The notes under the pieces were generated by a model that had not been told where the DNA came from, searched no databases, and saw nothing but the letters and a program-made list of their open reading frames with translations. Positions 19,454 to 31,521 of a stretch of 64,000 nt of DNA are shown here, piece by piece. The position numbers and the translations under genes are program-made. The stretch covers positions 1,922,001 to 1,986,000 of the forward strand of contig JAGPXD010000001.1 of NCBI GenBank assembly GCA_020746995.1. The letters are read 5' to 3'. Every line of letters starts with the position of its first letter. Within the stretch, counting starts at the first letter, position 1. This DNA comes from Plectosphaerella cucumerina. Taxonomy: Eukaryota; Ascomycota; Sordariomycetes; Glomerellales; Plectosphaerellaceae.

Positions 19454-22400
19454 ATGTTCTCGTCGCTGCTCCGACCCGGCCAGCATCGCCCTCGACGCGA
19501 TGCCGCACCCATGACGGAGTCGCCCACCTCAGGGCCTGCCTACCAGAAGCCGCCCTTTCGCCGCCATGCCACCGCAGACTTCACCGAGGCCGACGACGAC
19601 GACGAGGAGTCCCAGGAGGAAGAAGGTCTGAATATGTTCCGCGAACATGGCGATATGGTGGACGACGAAGACAACATGCGCAGGTCACTGCCCGTGCTGC
19701 CCCTCTTCTCAGCTTCCTATCTTGGTATGTTTGTTGTTTACTACCCATCCCGACGATGCCCCCTTTCTCGACTAACGACCGTCTCGACAGACTCCCTACC
19801 CATCTACAACATCACGCATGCCATCCGCATCATCGTCCAGACCCGAACCGAGACCACCCTCACATGGGACCAGCTACGATCCCCCCAGGTCTCCCAGTTC
19901 CTGGTGAAGCCGATGCAGCAGCAGATCAGGACACAGCACTTCTCCAGGGCCACGCTCTACGCCCTCATGGCCAACTGCTTGCAATTCCACAAGGAGGGAC
20001 AGCTGTACCCGGGGAATATCGGCACCAGCACGACAAGGGCCAGGGTCTGTGAGCTCCTGGCCCTCAAGCTTCTCAAGGAATACAATACACGGGAGCTCAT
20101 CGACGCCCTGTCCTACGACTACTACCCGCTACAGGGACTGCCCGGTCTTCAGGCCCCCTCTACCGGCAACGCAAAGATGGATGCCAAGGTCAAGGCAGGT
20201 CAGACAGCTGCGCGGACATCGACCCTCGAGGTCGCAATCCGTGCCTCGGCCAAGCACTTCCTCGCCCACCCCCTGGTCGTCCAGCAGTTGGAGGCTATCT
20301 GGAACGGTGCCATCACCTTCTACTCGTCGGCCGACTCGCTGCACCGCAAGGCCCCGTCCACGCCCACATACCCTCCCAGCAGCGAGGCTGGCAAGCCCGG
20401 CGTCAGGACGCCCCTGCTATCCGGGCAGCCGCGGAAAGAAGAGACCGCTCCCGCCAGCCCCGGCCGCAGAAGCGTCATCTTGTACGACCCTCGCCAGGCC
20501 TCCCTCTTCAAGCTGTCCCGCCTGCGCGTGCCACGCTACAGGTTCTTCCTGTCTACGTTGTCGCTCCTGGTCCTCATCGGTCTCTTCCTGGCCGTCCTCA
20601 TGCAGCGATCCACCCGGATCACCTCTCTCGAGCTAATATTCTGGTTCTGGTCCGCTGGCTTCATGCTCGATGAGTTGGTCGGCTTCAACGAGCAGGGCTT
20701 CTCGCTCTACATCATGAGCTTCTGGAACATCTTCGACCTGGGAATCCTGGTTCTGCTCATCGTCTACTACTTTATGCGAGTCTACGGCGTCTTCCTCGTT
20801 GATCCCAGGCATTGGAACGATCTTGCATACGACGTCCTTGCGGCGAACGCCATTCTCCTCCTTCCCCGCATCTTCAGCGTCCTGGACCATTACCAGTACT
20901 TCTCGCAGCTGCTTATCGCCTTCCGGCTCATGGCACTCGATCTTGCTGCCGTTCTGGTCCTCGTCATCATCTCTTGCAGCGGCTTCTTCGTTTTCTTCAC
21001 CCTAGCCAACAACAACGACGACGCCAGCGATGTCGCCTACAAGATCTTCCAGATCCTCATGGGGTTCACCCCGGCGGCGTGGGAAGTGTGAGTAAATCTC
21101 CCGTCTGGACGGCTTTCAGGCTGCTAACAGTCGTCATAGATGGCCCAACTACAACGTCCTGGAACGGGCATTGATGGCTCTGTTCCTAATTATTTGTCAC
21201 TTCGTCGTGGTGTAAGTGGTCAAGCCAGCGACGCTACCTACCCAACTAATGTTTCTCTCAGGACAATCCTCATCACAGTTCTCACAAACTCGTTTATGAA
21301 GATTGCCTCGAATGCGAACCAGGAGCACCAGTAAGTCAGCGCTCGATGTGATCTTGGGGCCTGATCAACTGACATCGTCAGGTTCCTCTTCGCCCTCAAC
21401 ACCATCTCCATGGTCAAGAATGACGCGTTGTTCTCCTACGTGGCCCCTGGCAACATCTTTGCTTGGTTGCTGATGCCCATCCGCTACTGCATGCCACTCC
21501 AGCACTTTGTTCAGCTGAACCGGACCATCATCAAGGCGACGCATTTCCCGCTCCTCTTCTGCATTTACGTGTATGAGAGGTTCTGGCTGGCGACCTCAAT
21601 CTATGAGCCGACCGACCTCATCGACAACCCAGGCCGCGGACGGAGCAGGACTCTGTCAATGGCCGATCCCGCCAACCGCACCGCACTCTTCAGCCCCAAT
21701 GTGCGCGTGAGAGAAGAGTCGGTGGTCGGTTTCCAGAAGGACCACGCGCTCGAGGAGGTCTTCCGGCGAGGCCCCGGTATGATCACGCTCCGCAGCCAAC
21801 GCAGACACGAGCGGCATAAGACTCAGAACGCCATCCGTAACTGGATGGACCAGCACGACGAGGAGGGCGGATCCTCACACCACCCCCAGGACTGGCCAAC
21901 AGCCAACAGCAAACCTCCCCGGCCCGACTGGCACCGCAGGTTCAGTATGAACCGGGACTTCAAGCCGATGAGATCCCGGCAATTCTCCGACATACGTTCA
22001 GCAGCCAGCGATCCCGCCGACCTCATGTCCCAGGGCCAAGCCCCATTAGGTTCCTTCAACTACCACCGGGGTGAAGTACGGCGGACGAGGGATGAGGCCA
22101 AGGATCACACGGACGCGGATGGCGACGACGAGCTGGTGACGAATGATGAGGAGGAAGAGGAGGACCAGGCGACGAACGTTGGTGATTCCATGCGCATCAA
22201 CACCAAGATTCAGGAAGAGGACTACTTCACGACTCCAGTGACGAGTCGATTCGGCCCGCCGCCGCCCTCTTCACAGGAGTCGAAGCGGACAAACCCGTCG
22301 CCCCGTCAGGGTACCGCTCGCAGGACTTTGCACAGCCGCACTCTGTCAACCAACACGATTCTGTACGCACCTCAGGATTCTCGGCGCGAGCGGGCTGCGA

Positions 22401-23209
22401 GCGGCTCATCGGCATCATCGGGCGGGCCAACGCCGGCTCGCTCGAGACCTTTGAGCGCGCGAGCCTCCATCGTTGAGACACCCATGGCATCGGGGCAGCG
22501 CTCACCACGGCGCCAGCTGTACATGACCTCGGCCAAGCCCCGACCGATTCTGCCGCAAAGCCACACGGCCCAAGTGGCCCCCACTCGCGCCGGACTGGCG
22601 CCCCTGGACCCTCGACTCAGGCCCGGAGCCGTCCGAAGGCTTTCCTCAATCGACCTCAGCGCCATGTCAGACAACATCATTGGCCCCGACGACCCGACGG
22701 GTGGTGTCCCGTCGAGCTTCCAGACACAAATGGCCATGGCTCTGATGAAGGACGCTCGGCTCGGGGGCATGGGCCGCGGGAACGATGCTGCGGATAGAGA
22801 CCGCATGAGTCGTCTCGTGCTGGCCCGCATGAAGACCCTGGAGGAGAGCTTCGCAGATGTGGCGCGCGAGCTGCGGGGGCTCAAGACGAACAGCAATTCG
22901 ACAGCCTCCAACACTAGGCGCAACTCGTCCGGGGATGACCTGAACAGGATCTCTGCCTTTATCGAGGTAGCGGGGCGGGACCGGCGCAAAGCGGCACCGG
23001 GCGACGACCAGGGCCGTCCTCGTCTTCAGAGGAGACACACGGCCAAGAGACCAGTCAGCCGAAGGAGCATGAAGGAGAACAAAGTGGGCATGACGAGGGC
23101 AAAGAGCAAGGGCAAAGAAGTGGCACACTCGTCAGACCCCGACTCGGACATCGACGAGACGGCGGAGCATGATGATGGCAGCTTCTCCAGGAGAGGGAGC
23201 TCCTTCTAG
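19454..23209 (+). CDS. YVC1: TRP-type vacuolar cation channel (YVC1 family)
   Basis: Five exons (19454-19724, 19791-21087, 21140-21211, 21262-21330, 21382-23209) with introns of 66, 52, 50 and 51 nt give 1178 residues. Known members release Ca2+ from the vacuole. The N-terminal cytosolic part includes SLPIYNITHAIRIIVQTRTE. Hydrophobic segments start near residue 335 (FFLSTLSLLVLIGLFLAVLM) and continue through WNIFDLGILVLLIVYYFM and LAAVLVLVIISCSGFFVFF. The pore-like stretch is YKIFQILMGFTPAAWEVWPN, and the last membrane helix is ALMALFLIICHFVVVTILIT. The C-terminal 500 residues are polar, Ser/Arg/Asp-rich and probably disordered, with an acidic run (NDEEEEEDQ) that might sense Ca2+. The conserved region crosses three closely spaced introns. 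Confidence 0.95.
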
Positions 23210-23627
23210 GCACAGGGTTCCTGATGAGGATGTTTGCGCCTGGCCACGCAATTGTATTTTTAGGTCTGCGAGGGGTCATTCATCAGCATGGTAGACGACT
23301 GGGCCACGGTTCCTGGTCCGGTCCCTACCCAGCATGGGCAGGCGTTCTTGGGCCCTAGAGCTGTTCGGTGCGCCGGGTGCATCGGGCAGCTTGTTCGGGT
23401 TGATTTTTATGGCATGTCTCGATGACGAGCGAGCGCCGATGATGTAATACGATGTTCTCTCCCATTTGAAGCGATAACATTCTGCCTTTCGCAGGATAAA
23501 CTGACCCTGGATTCAGTCCCTAGTGATCAAGTGGTATCTTTTTGTTCCTCGTCTTTTAACCGCCTTCATATTAAGTACGTATTGATACAAAAACCAGCCA
23601 GCAATTTGATTTGTTCCTTGTTGTCGC
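23210..23627. other. Convergent 3' region between YVC1 and the 61-residue gene
   Basis: About 420 bp with T-rich stretches suited to 3' UTRs. No ORF or repeat of note. Confidence 0.4.
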
Positions 23628-23901
23628 CTACACGCCACCACCACTGCGGTCGACACTGACGTAGAAATTGGGCGCAGCCTGGGAGAGTTCGCCGTCACGG
23701 ACGGTTGATGCTTTCTGCTTGAGACCGAAGACTGCGGCTGTGACGATGGTGGCGGCTATCAAAGTACCCCGGTGGCGACTGCGGGGAAGGGGTCAGCGGG
23801 GTGTTTCGACGATGAGCTGAGACGAGACATCTAGAGAGGGAGAGAAGGGGGACGAAGCAAACTTACGCAAGAGGGCCGGGAGGTCGAATAGCAGCAGGCA
23901 T
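23628..23901 (-). CDS. Small single-pass membrane protein, probably mitochondrial
   Basis: Exons 23867-23901 and 23628-23778 flank an 88-nt intron (gtaagt...ccgcag) and encode 61 residues. The protein starts MPAAIRPPGPLARHRG, has one hydrophobic helix (TLIAATIVTAAVFGL), a basic flank (KQKAS), and ends NFYVSVDRSGGGV. The positively charged N-terminus before a short helix fits small inner-membrane proteins of mitochondria, but that is inference. I do not recognise the family. A clean in-frame join with strong splice sites and biased codons argue that it is real. Confidence 0.7.
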
Positions 23902-26205
23902 GATGTGTCTGGGAAGGAGGGAGCTGGTGTTTCGTTGGCGGTGAAGGTGGTGACCTCGAGCTGAGCCGTGGTGTAGTGAGCTGAGGCGAGCTTTGTAGAC
24001 GAATAGCAGGGTTCTCTGGGCGAAGAGAAGCAGGGTATCGATGTATTTCCTGGAAGCTGTTGATGAAGGAGAATCTGCCGAGTTGGATGAAGAGGGGGAA
24101 AGCAGCAGAAGTAGTAGCAGACTGGGACACTTGCCGAGGGAACGGCACGTTGGTCGGGGAAAGGGATGTTCCTCTTTAAAGCCCCAACACGCAGGAGTAG
24201 GGGGGCAAGTACCCCAGATCCCCGGATCATGATGGGACGGGACTGGGCCCTGGGGAACCGGGGGGCACGCGACACTACATCGGGATACCGGGGGTGTGGT
24301 GGGGCTCACCAAGCTGTTTGGCCCGCACTTGCAGACGCGCGGAATTGTCCCCAAGCTATTTGTGCCACTGCCACAACCAGGTCGAAGGTGTGTTGGGTTT
24401 GTGGCCTATTGGGAGGCGAGCTGGGAGCTCTGATCTGTTTTGGGTGGTGAGACTAGACTGCGGGGAGCTTGCCGAGCTGGGGCCGGCCTTTGGGTTGGGA
24501 GGCGAATCTGGTGAGGGGTTGTCATCCGATAAGGGAGCTGGGCAAGCTGGGGTTTGGTCTGGGCTCGAGAGATGCCGAGTCTGGCCGGCAGAGCCGGTTA
24601 TCAACGATGGGGAAGAGGCCTGGGCGGTGCACGAATTGGAGGGGGAGTTGACGCAGCAGGTCGACTACATACTACATACGCAACAGGTCGCCGAAGTGAC
24701 ATCCGGGAAGCAATGACTCCTGCAACGTAGTGAGTCCGTAATACAGCCTGTCTTGGAACACAGTACCAGGTCCTGTGGTATCAGAGCAGCGAGGCCTTCA
24801 GTGTCTGCATTTGGTCAAACCGATATTTGGAAGCTGTACCTGGGCTTGTTGGGGCAAGCAGAAGATGACAAGATCGACGAGTGGAGGTTTGTTCTACCTA
24901 GGCAGCCCAGACCCCGAGGTTGCAAGGATCTTTTAAAGGGTCTCGGCTCTGCAACCTTGACGCCGCCATTGAATACCGGACACAGCCTCAGCTCTCGGTA
25001 AGGCATTCCTTTGAGCACCAACAAATGATGAGGCCAAACCTGCCAGTGACGAGGCTGATCTTGAAATGCAGCAAAATGGATTTACTGTTCCAACTCAACT
25101 TCTCCAAGCCATTCCCCCACGATTGTCTCTTTATAAAGCCCCCCGCCCCCTGCCAAAGGCGCCACTTCTAACAGCGGGCCCTGGTGACATATGGGTCTAT
25201 CGTGCACCATCTGGACCCATCGCGTAATGTTGTTAGTCCTGCATCTTAGTCCCCAGCACGCCCGAAACCTCAAGGCGCCTCACATGCCACGATATTCATG
25301 TCCAAAGACCTCCTGCTTTTATTTTCAATCAGGCAGGCACAAATCCTTTCTCAGGCGACAGGAAAGACCCTCTCATCCAATGAGCGTCTCGCTAGCGTCC
25401 AGCGTCCCACATATGCCTGGTCGCTGGCACGTGAGCTGACTGCCGTCGGATCAGGCTGCCACTGCCCTCAGCTCCCTGTGGTACGCTGCCCTGGGTTCTT
25501 CAGTCCACTCCCGTTGTTGGTAAAATCACTGGTCAAGGCAGCCACTCGTTGCCCGCCCTTCTACCCTCCTCGTCACTGACCTTTCTACCCGTCTTGCAGC
25601 CTCCCACCTCCCACCCTTTCAACCCAAACCGAAGGCAACCTTCTCCTAGGCTTCTCGAAGAACGACCCTCTCATCCTGACTATTCTCACCACACTCTCTC
25701 GAGCGCGCCCGATGATTCTTTGTCAACAGACTTAGATCTGACTTTTCGGCCTCTCACACTCGATAGAACGCAAGCACCCAACCCATCCTCTCTCATCTTA
25801 CTCTCACCTGGGCAAAAGCAACAGGCTGTGGACGATACACCAGTACTCTTCCTCATCGACCCTTTACCTCACTCGCCCACGCAACATCACCAGGACCCCT
25901 TCCGGGCCCAACACAAGGGAAAGGCTTGCAGAGTGTCACCAAGGAGTAGACCCAAGCCTCCTCTACTACTTCCAACATTGGTACGTTCCTTGAGTCATCG
26001 CCTTCCATCAACACAGTCATCATCCCATGGTCGCTCACTGACAATCCCACCTCTGTAGAAAGTAGCAATTGTCTACTGCAGTTCTATTCAATCAGGAATC
26101 CTCCCCACCAGAAGCTGGGACGACATTCTCGTTTCTTCTCCTTCACTCATTCCTGTACCCCTATCTCAGTTGTCACCAAGAAGCATCCCTTCACCCACCT
26201 CACCC
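23902..26205. other. Long divergent intergenic region
   Basis: About 2.3 kb between the 61-residue gene (-) and the 818-residue gene (+). At 24650-24695 a short stretch (gacgcagcaggtcgac, later cgcaacaggtcg) resembles the MITE repeat but lacks the 17-bp period. TATAAAG occurs near 25131. The stretch 25560-26200 is strongly C/T-rich, as in long fungal 5' leaders. Confidence 0.4.
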
Positions 26206-28732
26206 ATGGCGACCTCAGACTCAGGCGAGGCCCGTCTGAGCCCCCAGATGGCTAATGCCCGCCTGTCGTTCGCAGATGAAGCCGAGAACAACCGTCGCTT
26301 CGAATCCTACTCGCTGCACAACGCCCGCAACGAGCTCTGGGAGGGTGACACTCTCGTCATCATTGACCTCCCGCCTCACAAGGGCTCAGCCCCCACAGAC
26401 TGCTTCGGCACCCCTTGGGAACCCATCAAGGTCCGCGTCTCCTCTGAGAAGATCAAGGCCCTTGAATCTCCCAAGTTCGATGGTCTTCTGCATATGTTTG
26501 GCAGCAGATCCATGAAGAAGGCCCAGAAGAGGGGTCTCAAGGAAGAGGACCTCAAGGGAGTCAAGTACATGGTCGATCTCACACCCAGCGAAGAAGGTGA
26601 CGACATGGTCTTTCAAATGACCCAGCTCTCACTCACCCCGGGAATCATGAATTGGTGGACTGCCGTTGACAAGCATGGAGTCTCCAAGGACATTGCCGGC
26701 GGCCACGACGATGTCTGCAACTGCTGGAAAGACCCATTCAAGGACTTCCACGACACCACGGTTCCCATTCTTGAGTACGCCATCTCCAGGTTCGCCATTG
26801 AGGGTAGCCCCGAAGGCAATGCTGCTGTCTACACTCTCGGCCACCGCGGACGAGCCGCGAGGCTCCTGACAATGAAGGAGAAAGGCAAGACAGAGACCGA
26901 TCTGTACCCTGATTTCCGCACAATCCCGGACTACTGCCCCATTCGTCATAGAATGGCTCTTCTTCGTCTTCTCTTCCTGATGGAGGGCAAGCACATTGTC
27001 ATTGACTCGGCCCCTCGTCTTTGGACCCTGGTCGCCTTGGCCAAGATCTTTGACTGTGTCCATCTCGTTGTAAGTGATTCATTCTGATTCACTCGTTCCT
27101 GCCACACCCCGAAAGTCTTGCTAATAGCAACACAACTAGGTGCCCTGGGCCCGTGCCTGGCTAACTGCCAAGGCAAACTCGCACTTCATCGAGGTTCTTC
27201 CCGAGGAAGCCTTCCAGCTGGCCATGACAGTGCGATTCATCGACATCGCCAAGAGCACCTTCAGCATCCTCGTCAATGAGAAGGCCCTCGAGCTTGCCGC
27301 CGAGAAAGATGGCATCCGCAAACCTGCCTCAAGACTCACAGTCTTTGGCCGCAAGAAGCGCGACCTCAGCGATGACCTCGAGAACGTTGTCGAGCATGCC
27401 GCTCAAGCCTTTACCGACCGCACCAAAGGTCTTCTGGACGCTTTCCTCAGCGACACCATCTTTGACCAGCTGCTGAACCAAGAGTGGGCCTGGCTGAAGG
27501 AAGTTGAGGCGATGCTCGACTACTTCAAGGATAAGATCTTTGACGAGCTGACTCCGGGCACACTTCAGGAGCTCCGTGCCCTGAAGAAGAAGATCCTGGA
27601 TACCTGGAGGACTGAGCTCGTCGAGGGCTCCCTCATGGAGTTGCCCAACGAAGACGACATTTCCCTTGACAACGACCGCGCCCTTTACGTTGAGCCCGCC
27701 GAGTTCAACTTGATCCGCAGCATCTACCACGGTTTGGGCAAGTACCAGAAGGTACTCCTGCCCCTCTTCTACCTGACCTTCACCAAGCGTTGGCAGGAAG
27801 GGCCCTTCGTCAGGTACCGGGTTGTCCGTTGCCTGGAAGTTCACGACGCAGTTTCCGTCTTCAACGACAAGTTGGCGCGCTGGATTCTGTGCAATCGTTA
27901 CCAGCTCAGAGGCACCCCTTGGGAGTCCCTACCTGACGAGAAGCGAGTGTTCAGCGTCGAAAACTTTGACGCTCAAATCACCGTCTCACTTACCCCCCTG
28001 GTTCTGAGTCAGTGGACTCACACTGATATCGCGCCTCCTCTTACGATCAGCCGCCACTTGCTGCTCAACCTCAACGAGAATGAGCTCAAGTACCTTCCTC
28101 TTTGGGCTGGAGGAAACGACGACGGCACTGGCGGTGTCTTTGAGGAAAGAGTCCCTCCTCCTGCGACGATGGGCCCCGTTGGCCCAGGTCCTTCTTACCA
28201 CACTGGCTGTTCGGCTGCTACGGATTCCTCAAGCTACGCCGCATCTATCTCGTCTGATATCCGCGCACTTGAAATCAAGAGCACCGTCTGTGGCGGCAGC
28301 CTCGACGTCCAGGACAGCAGTGCCTCGACAAACCTCAACCACGGCAGCGTCGTGCCCGAAAGCGTCTCGATCCGCTCCGAGGCCTTCACCGACACGTCCG
28401 ACGACAGCAACGTGTACAACAACGCGCGCTTCGAAGTCCCTGCCGACGGACAAACCATCTCATCTGCGGTGGTGGACATTGTCACAGCTGGCTCCGAGGA
28501 CGAGAGCGGTGCGTCGGGTGGAGAGCAGCATTGGAACGACAGCGATTACGAGTTCGAAGACGATTCCGACTGCACCCTCTCCGCCTCTGGCGACAATGAC
28601 GAGAACAGCAGCGAGCCCATTCAGGATGGCAACACGGCTGATTCTGCTCAGCATTCTTCCGTGGCAAGCACCAGCCCTGATACCACGACGAAAATCAACG
28701 ACGAAGACGACGACATGGTTTTTGTTCTGTAA
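26206..28732 (+). CDS. Large conserved-looking protein of unknown function with acidic tail
   Basis: Exons 26206-27069 and 27140-28732, with a 70-nt intron (gtaagt...aactag), give 818 residues; an in-frame ATG at 26170 would add 12. The first 650 residues read as a folded protein (ELWEGDTLVIIDLPPHKGSA, MNWWTAVDKHGVSKDIAGGH, VPWARAWLTAKANSHFIEVL). The last 150 residues are Ser/Asp/Glu-rich and disordered, ending DEDDDMVFVL. I see no transmembrane helix, signal peptide or named domain. The even codon bias and precise splice join show that it is a real gene. It has no obvious partner among its neighbours. Confidence 0.85.
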
Positions 28733-29455
28733 ACGATTCTGACGATGACATGATTTCTGTGTCTTTTTGGCGTTTGGACCCAGAATGGCTGGGTACGGAA
28801 AGTCTCTGCAACGATACACATGCGATCCCCTCCGAAACAAAAAGCAAGTGGATGGAAGAAAGGCTTGGCTCGGAATAGAGGGGGCGGCGAGGGTGGACGT
28901 TTTGTCGAGCAACGGCATCGGCAGGCATGGCATTGGCATCGCGGGCCCGGGCTCCTCCGGGTATTTTTTTCAGTCTTCTTCTCTTGTGTTCTTTTTCTCT
29001 TCTCTTTTTCCCCCGGTCTGGTAGGGGCAGGTTCTGCGATTTTGCTGTAACACACCAAGAACGCCCGGTAGAGGGTGGATGTCCTACATAGCTTCGGGGC
29101 CGGTTTAGCCAAAGCAATTCACCTCGTGAAGAGGCCCTCAGCTTGAAGTTCGACGTGATGTTGCCTGCTTCGAAACAACAGTTTTGGTGAAGAGGAAACA
29201 GATGGGACAGGTGAACTGATCCATCCATCCTCCCTGTGTGACGGTTACCCATCACCAAACAAGCGGAGAGCAGATTGACCACAATGTTGTCTCATAGTCC
29301 ATTCGCGTTCATGACCGTTTTACCACTATATGCTAGGGAAGTAATGCCCCAAACGCCACATGCCTCATCCCTGCCCCTGGGTATCTGCCTCCACGTTTTT
29401 TCCAGCCCGTCCTGTTTGCCTAGTCACAAAAACCCATCACCTTTGCCTGTCCAGC
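28733..29455. other. Convergent 3' region
   Basis: About 720 bp between the 818-residue gene and TAP42. A T/C-rich tract is at 28965-29015. No gene is supported. Confidence 0.4.
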
Positions 29456-30601
29456 TTAACCCCTGTTGAGCGTGTTACCGGCGCCCTTGGGATTCGCCTC
29501 TGTGAACTCGTCCCACGCGCGGGCCTTGTACGTGTCCTCATCAGCCTTGTCGTAGTCATCCTCGTTGGGCTCAGGACGGTTGTAGCTCGCCTCGCCGCCG
29601 CCCTCGATGATGCCGCCGCGCCGCCTCTCCTCGGCAAGGTACTCTTCGACACTCATTGTAGGCAAGTTGTGACCGGTCCGGAAAACGCCGGCGGCAACGT
29701 CCTGCCGCGAGCCGACGAGGGTGAAGGGCTGCAGCGGGCGGCCCTCGCGCGAGAGGATGGGCCCGCCCTGGCCGAGGAGGCTCTGCAGACGCCGTGGCTC
29801 CAGACGCTCCGAGTAGGCGTCTTTGTCTGAGTCACCCTCACGACGTCGGCGCCGCGCGTCGTCTTCGACGCTGCTGTCCCGGTGGGGGAAGAAGGGCCGC
29901 ATGGCGTCGGCTTGGTCTAGCACCTCGATTTCACGGTTGATGCCCTCGAGGCCCTGGAATGCCTGATACGCCTCGTAGTGGAGCTGAGCGATGTAGAGCT
30001 CGCGCACAATCTCCTCGTCGCCGCCACCCCGGCCGCCGCCGTCGCCGTCCTCGTCCAGCGCGTAGCGAGGATTTCTGCGGAGTGTCTCGAGGCGCTGTTT
30101 GAGGGCCTTTTCGGCCTTGAAGTTTGCGATCTTTGCGTCACGGCGGCGGGCCGGATCAGCGCCGGCGGACCCGAGGGTGCTGAAGGTCAAAGGGTCGTCG
30201 GTGTAGCGGGCGTACAGGGTGCGGTGGGCGGGCGGGCCGAGGGCGTCGTAGCCCTCGAGCAGACCGAGGAAGCGCTCGTAGGCCTCGCGGGCGTCTGAGA
30301 GAATAGATTTTCGCTCGTGCGGGTTGTGGGTTGTGATCTTCTGGTGCAGCTCTGCGAGGCGCATGTTGGGGAGGAGGAAGGGCAGGTCGGAGGTGGAGAT
30401 GTCTTCGAGGCCCTCGTTTGGGGAGAAGAGGGCGACGCGGGCGACGGCGTCGATGACGGCTCGATAGGCAGTTATGGCGGCATTGACGTCGTCCTCGTAT
30501 GAAGGGTTTGAAGGAGGCGAGGAGGACTCGACGGCGCGACGTAGGAGCTCGGCGCGCTCGTTCATCTGTCGGAGTGTACGGGGTTCGTCGTCGTCGGCCA
30601 T
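29456..30601 (-). CDS. TAP42: TAP42-like regulator of PP2A-type phosphatases
   Basis: A single exon of 381 residues. TAP42/alpha-4 proteins bind catalytic subunits of PP2A, PP4 and PP6 types and link them to TOR signalling. The N-terminal half is helical (RQMNERAELLRRAVESSS, NAAITAYRAVIDAVARVALF), and the family pattern of residues is visible in FLLPNMRLAELHQKI and RDAKIANFKAEKALKQRLE. The C-terminal part is acidic and Arg-rich and ends in the typical NRPEPNEDDYDKADEDTYKA and WDEFTEANPKGAGNT. The start at 30601 (MADDDEPRTL) is preferred to upstream in-frame ATGs because the sequence before it is low in coding character. It is divergent from DCL1, with about 920 bp between the start codons. 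Confidence 0.93.
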   Translation of the reverse strand: MADDDEPRTLRQMNERAELLRRAVESSSPPSNPSYEDDVNAAITAYRAVIDAVARVALFSPNEGLEDISTSDLPFLLPNMRLAELHQKITTHNPHERKSILSDAREAYERFLGLLEGYDALGPPAHRTLYARYTDDPLTFSTLGSAGADPARRRDAKIANFKAEKALKQRLETLRRNPRYALDEDGDGGGRGGGDEEIVRELYIAQLHYEAYQAFQGLEGINREIEVLDQADAMRPFFPHRDSSVEDDARRRRREGDSDKDAYSERLEPRRLQSLLGQGGPILSREGRPLQPFTLVGSRQDVAAGVFRTGHNLPTMSVEEYLAEERRRGGIIEGGGEASYNRPEPNEDDYDKADEDTYKARAWDEFTEANPKGAGNTLNRG

Positions 30602-31521
30602 CGCGGCGGTTTGGTCTGTCGGGAGGAATGCGAGTGTGTCGGGGGAGCTTCGGAAGCGGAGAAGAGAACAGGCAGAGTTTGAAGAGTCAGAGAGGGGTTG
30701 GGAGGCAAATATCCTCCAGAGAGGAAATGGCAACAAGCTTCGTGGTGGGCTCTGGCCGGTGGCGGACCCTGCCTTTCGCAGCTTAGCAAGAAGTCGATGG
30801 TGATATTGGGACTTACCCCGCGGTGTGGGGCCGACGGGACAGGGGTAGTTTCTTATCTTATCAGACTTGAGACCTGGATGTCGGAGCTGCCAGAACAATT
30901 TCCGTGCCTCCCTCCACACATTGCCATCAACACAACACCATCTACTTCCTGCTCTGAAGCTCCTGAAGCTCGGGAAGCTCAGCAGACGGAGCGGATAGCA
31001 CGTAACTCTTGTGTTATTGAAATGTCGTTGCTCTGGCGGTGAAAAATTTGTTATGTGGCCCATGACATTCTTCACACGGGTACCAGCATGGCACTACGCT
31101 GTTCTCCGTCGGTCCTGCCAATGGTGGGAGTGATTGCTCCCAAGGTTTGTACAAAGGATATTTTCACACGAAGTCTTGTTTTCACAAATATACTCATCCT
31201 CTATCGCTTCTCTTTCGGCCTCACTGCCTTGGTGTGTACTTTTCTTCTCCTGGCCTCAGGCGACTTCCGACCGTGTTCAAATCTAGAGGCGAAATCTACG
31301 CCTCGAACCTTCCTCACCTCAGATTACAGGTACATTGGACGAGGTAATTACCTAGGTACCTCCAGGAAGTATTCGACTGAACGTCCGCAGTTCCAAAAGA
31401 GGTAAGCTAATCCGCAATGCGGACAAAGTCCGCCAGAAGAGGGTATAAAAGCTGATGCCAGCCAGAATTTCTCTAATATTTCGTTCTCTCCCAAGTCGCA
31501 ATCCACAGGTCCAAGCTCACC
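30602..31521. promoter_or_regulatory. Shared upstream region of TAP42 and DCL1
   Basis: About 920 bp between two divergent start codons. On the DCL1 side a good TATA box (TATAAAA) lies at 31444-31450, 71 bp before the ATG. No ORF here looks real. Confidence 0.55.
31444..31450 (+). promoter_or_regulatory. TATA box of DCL1
   Basis: TATAAAA lies 71 bp upstream of the DCL1 ATG, inside gggtataaaagctgatgcc. The spacing implies a short leader. Confidence 0.55.

Noticed and set aside
24645..24700. Fourth MITE-type repeat
   Set aside because: Shares short words such as gcagcaggtcg, but spacing is not 17 bp and there are no inverted termini.
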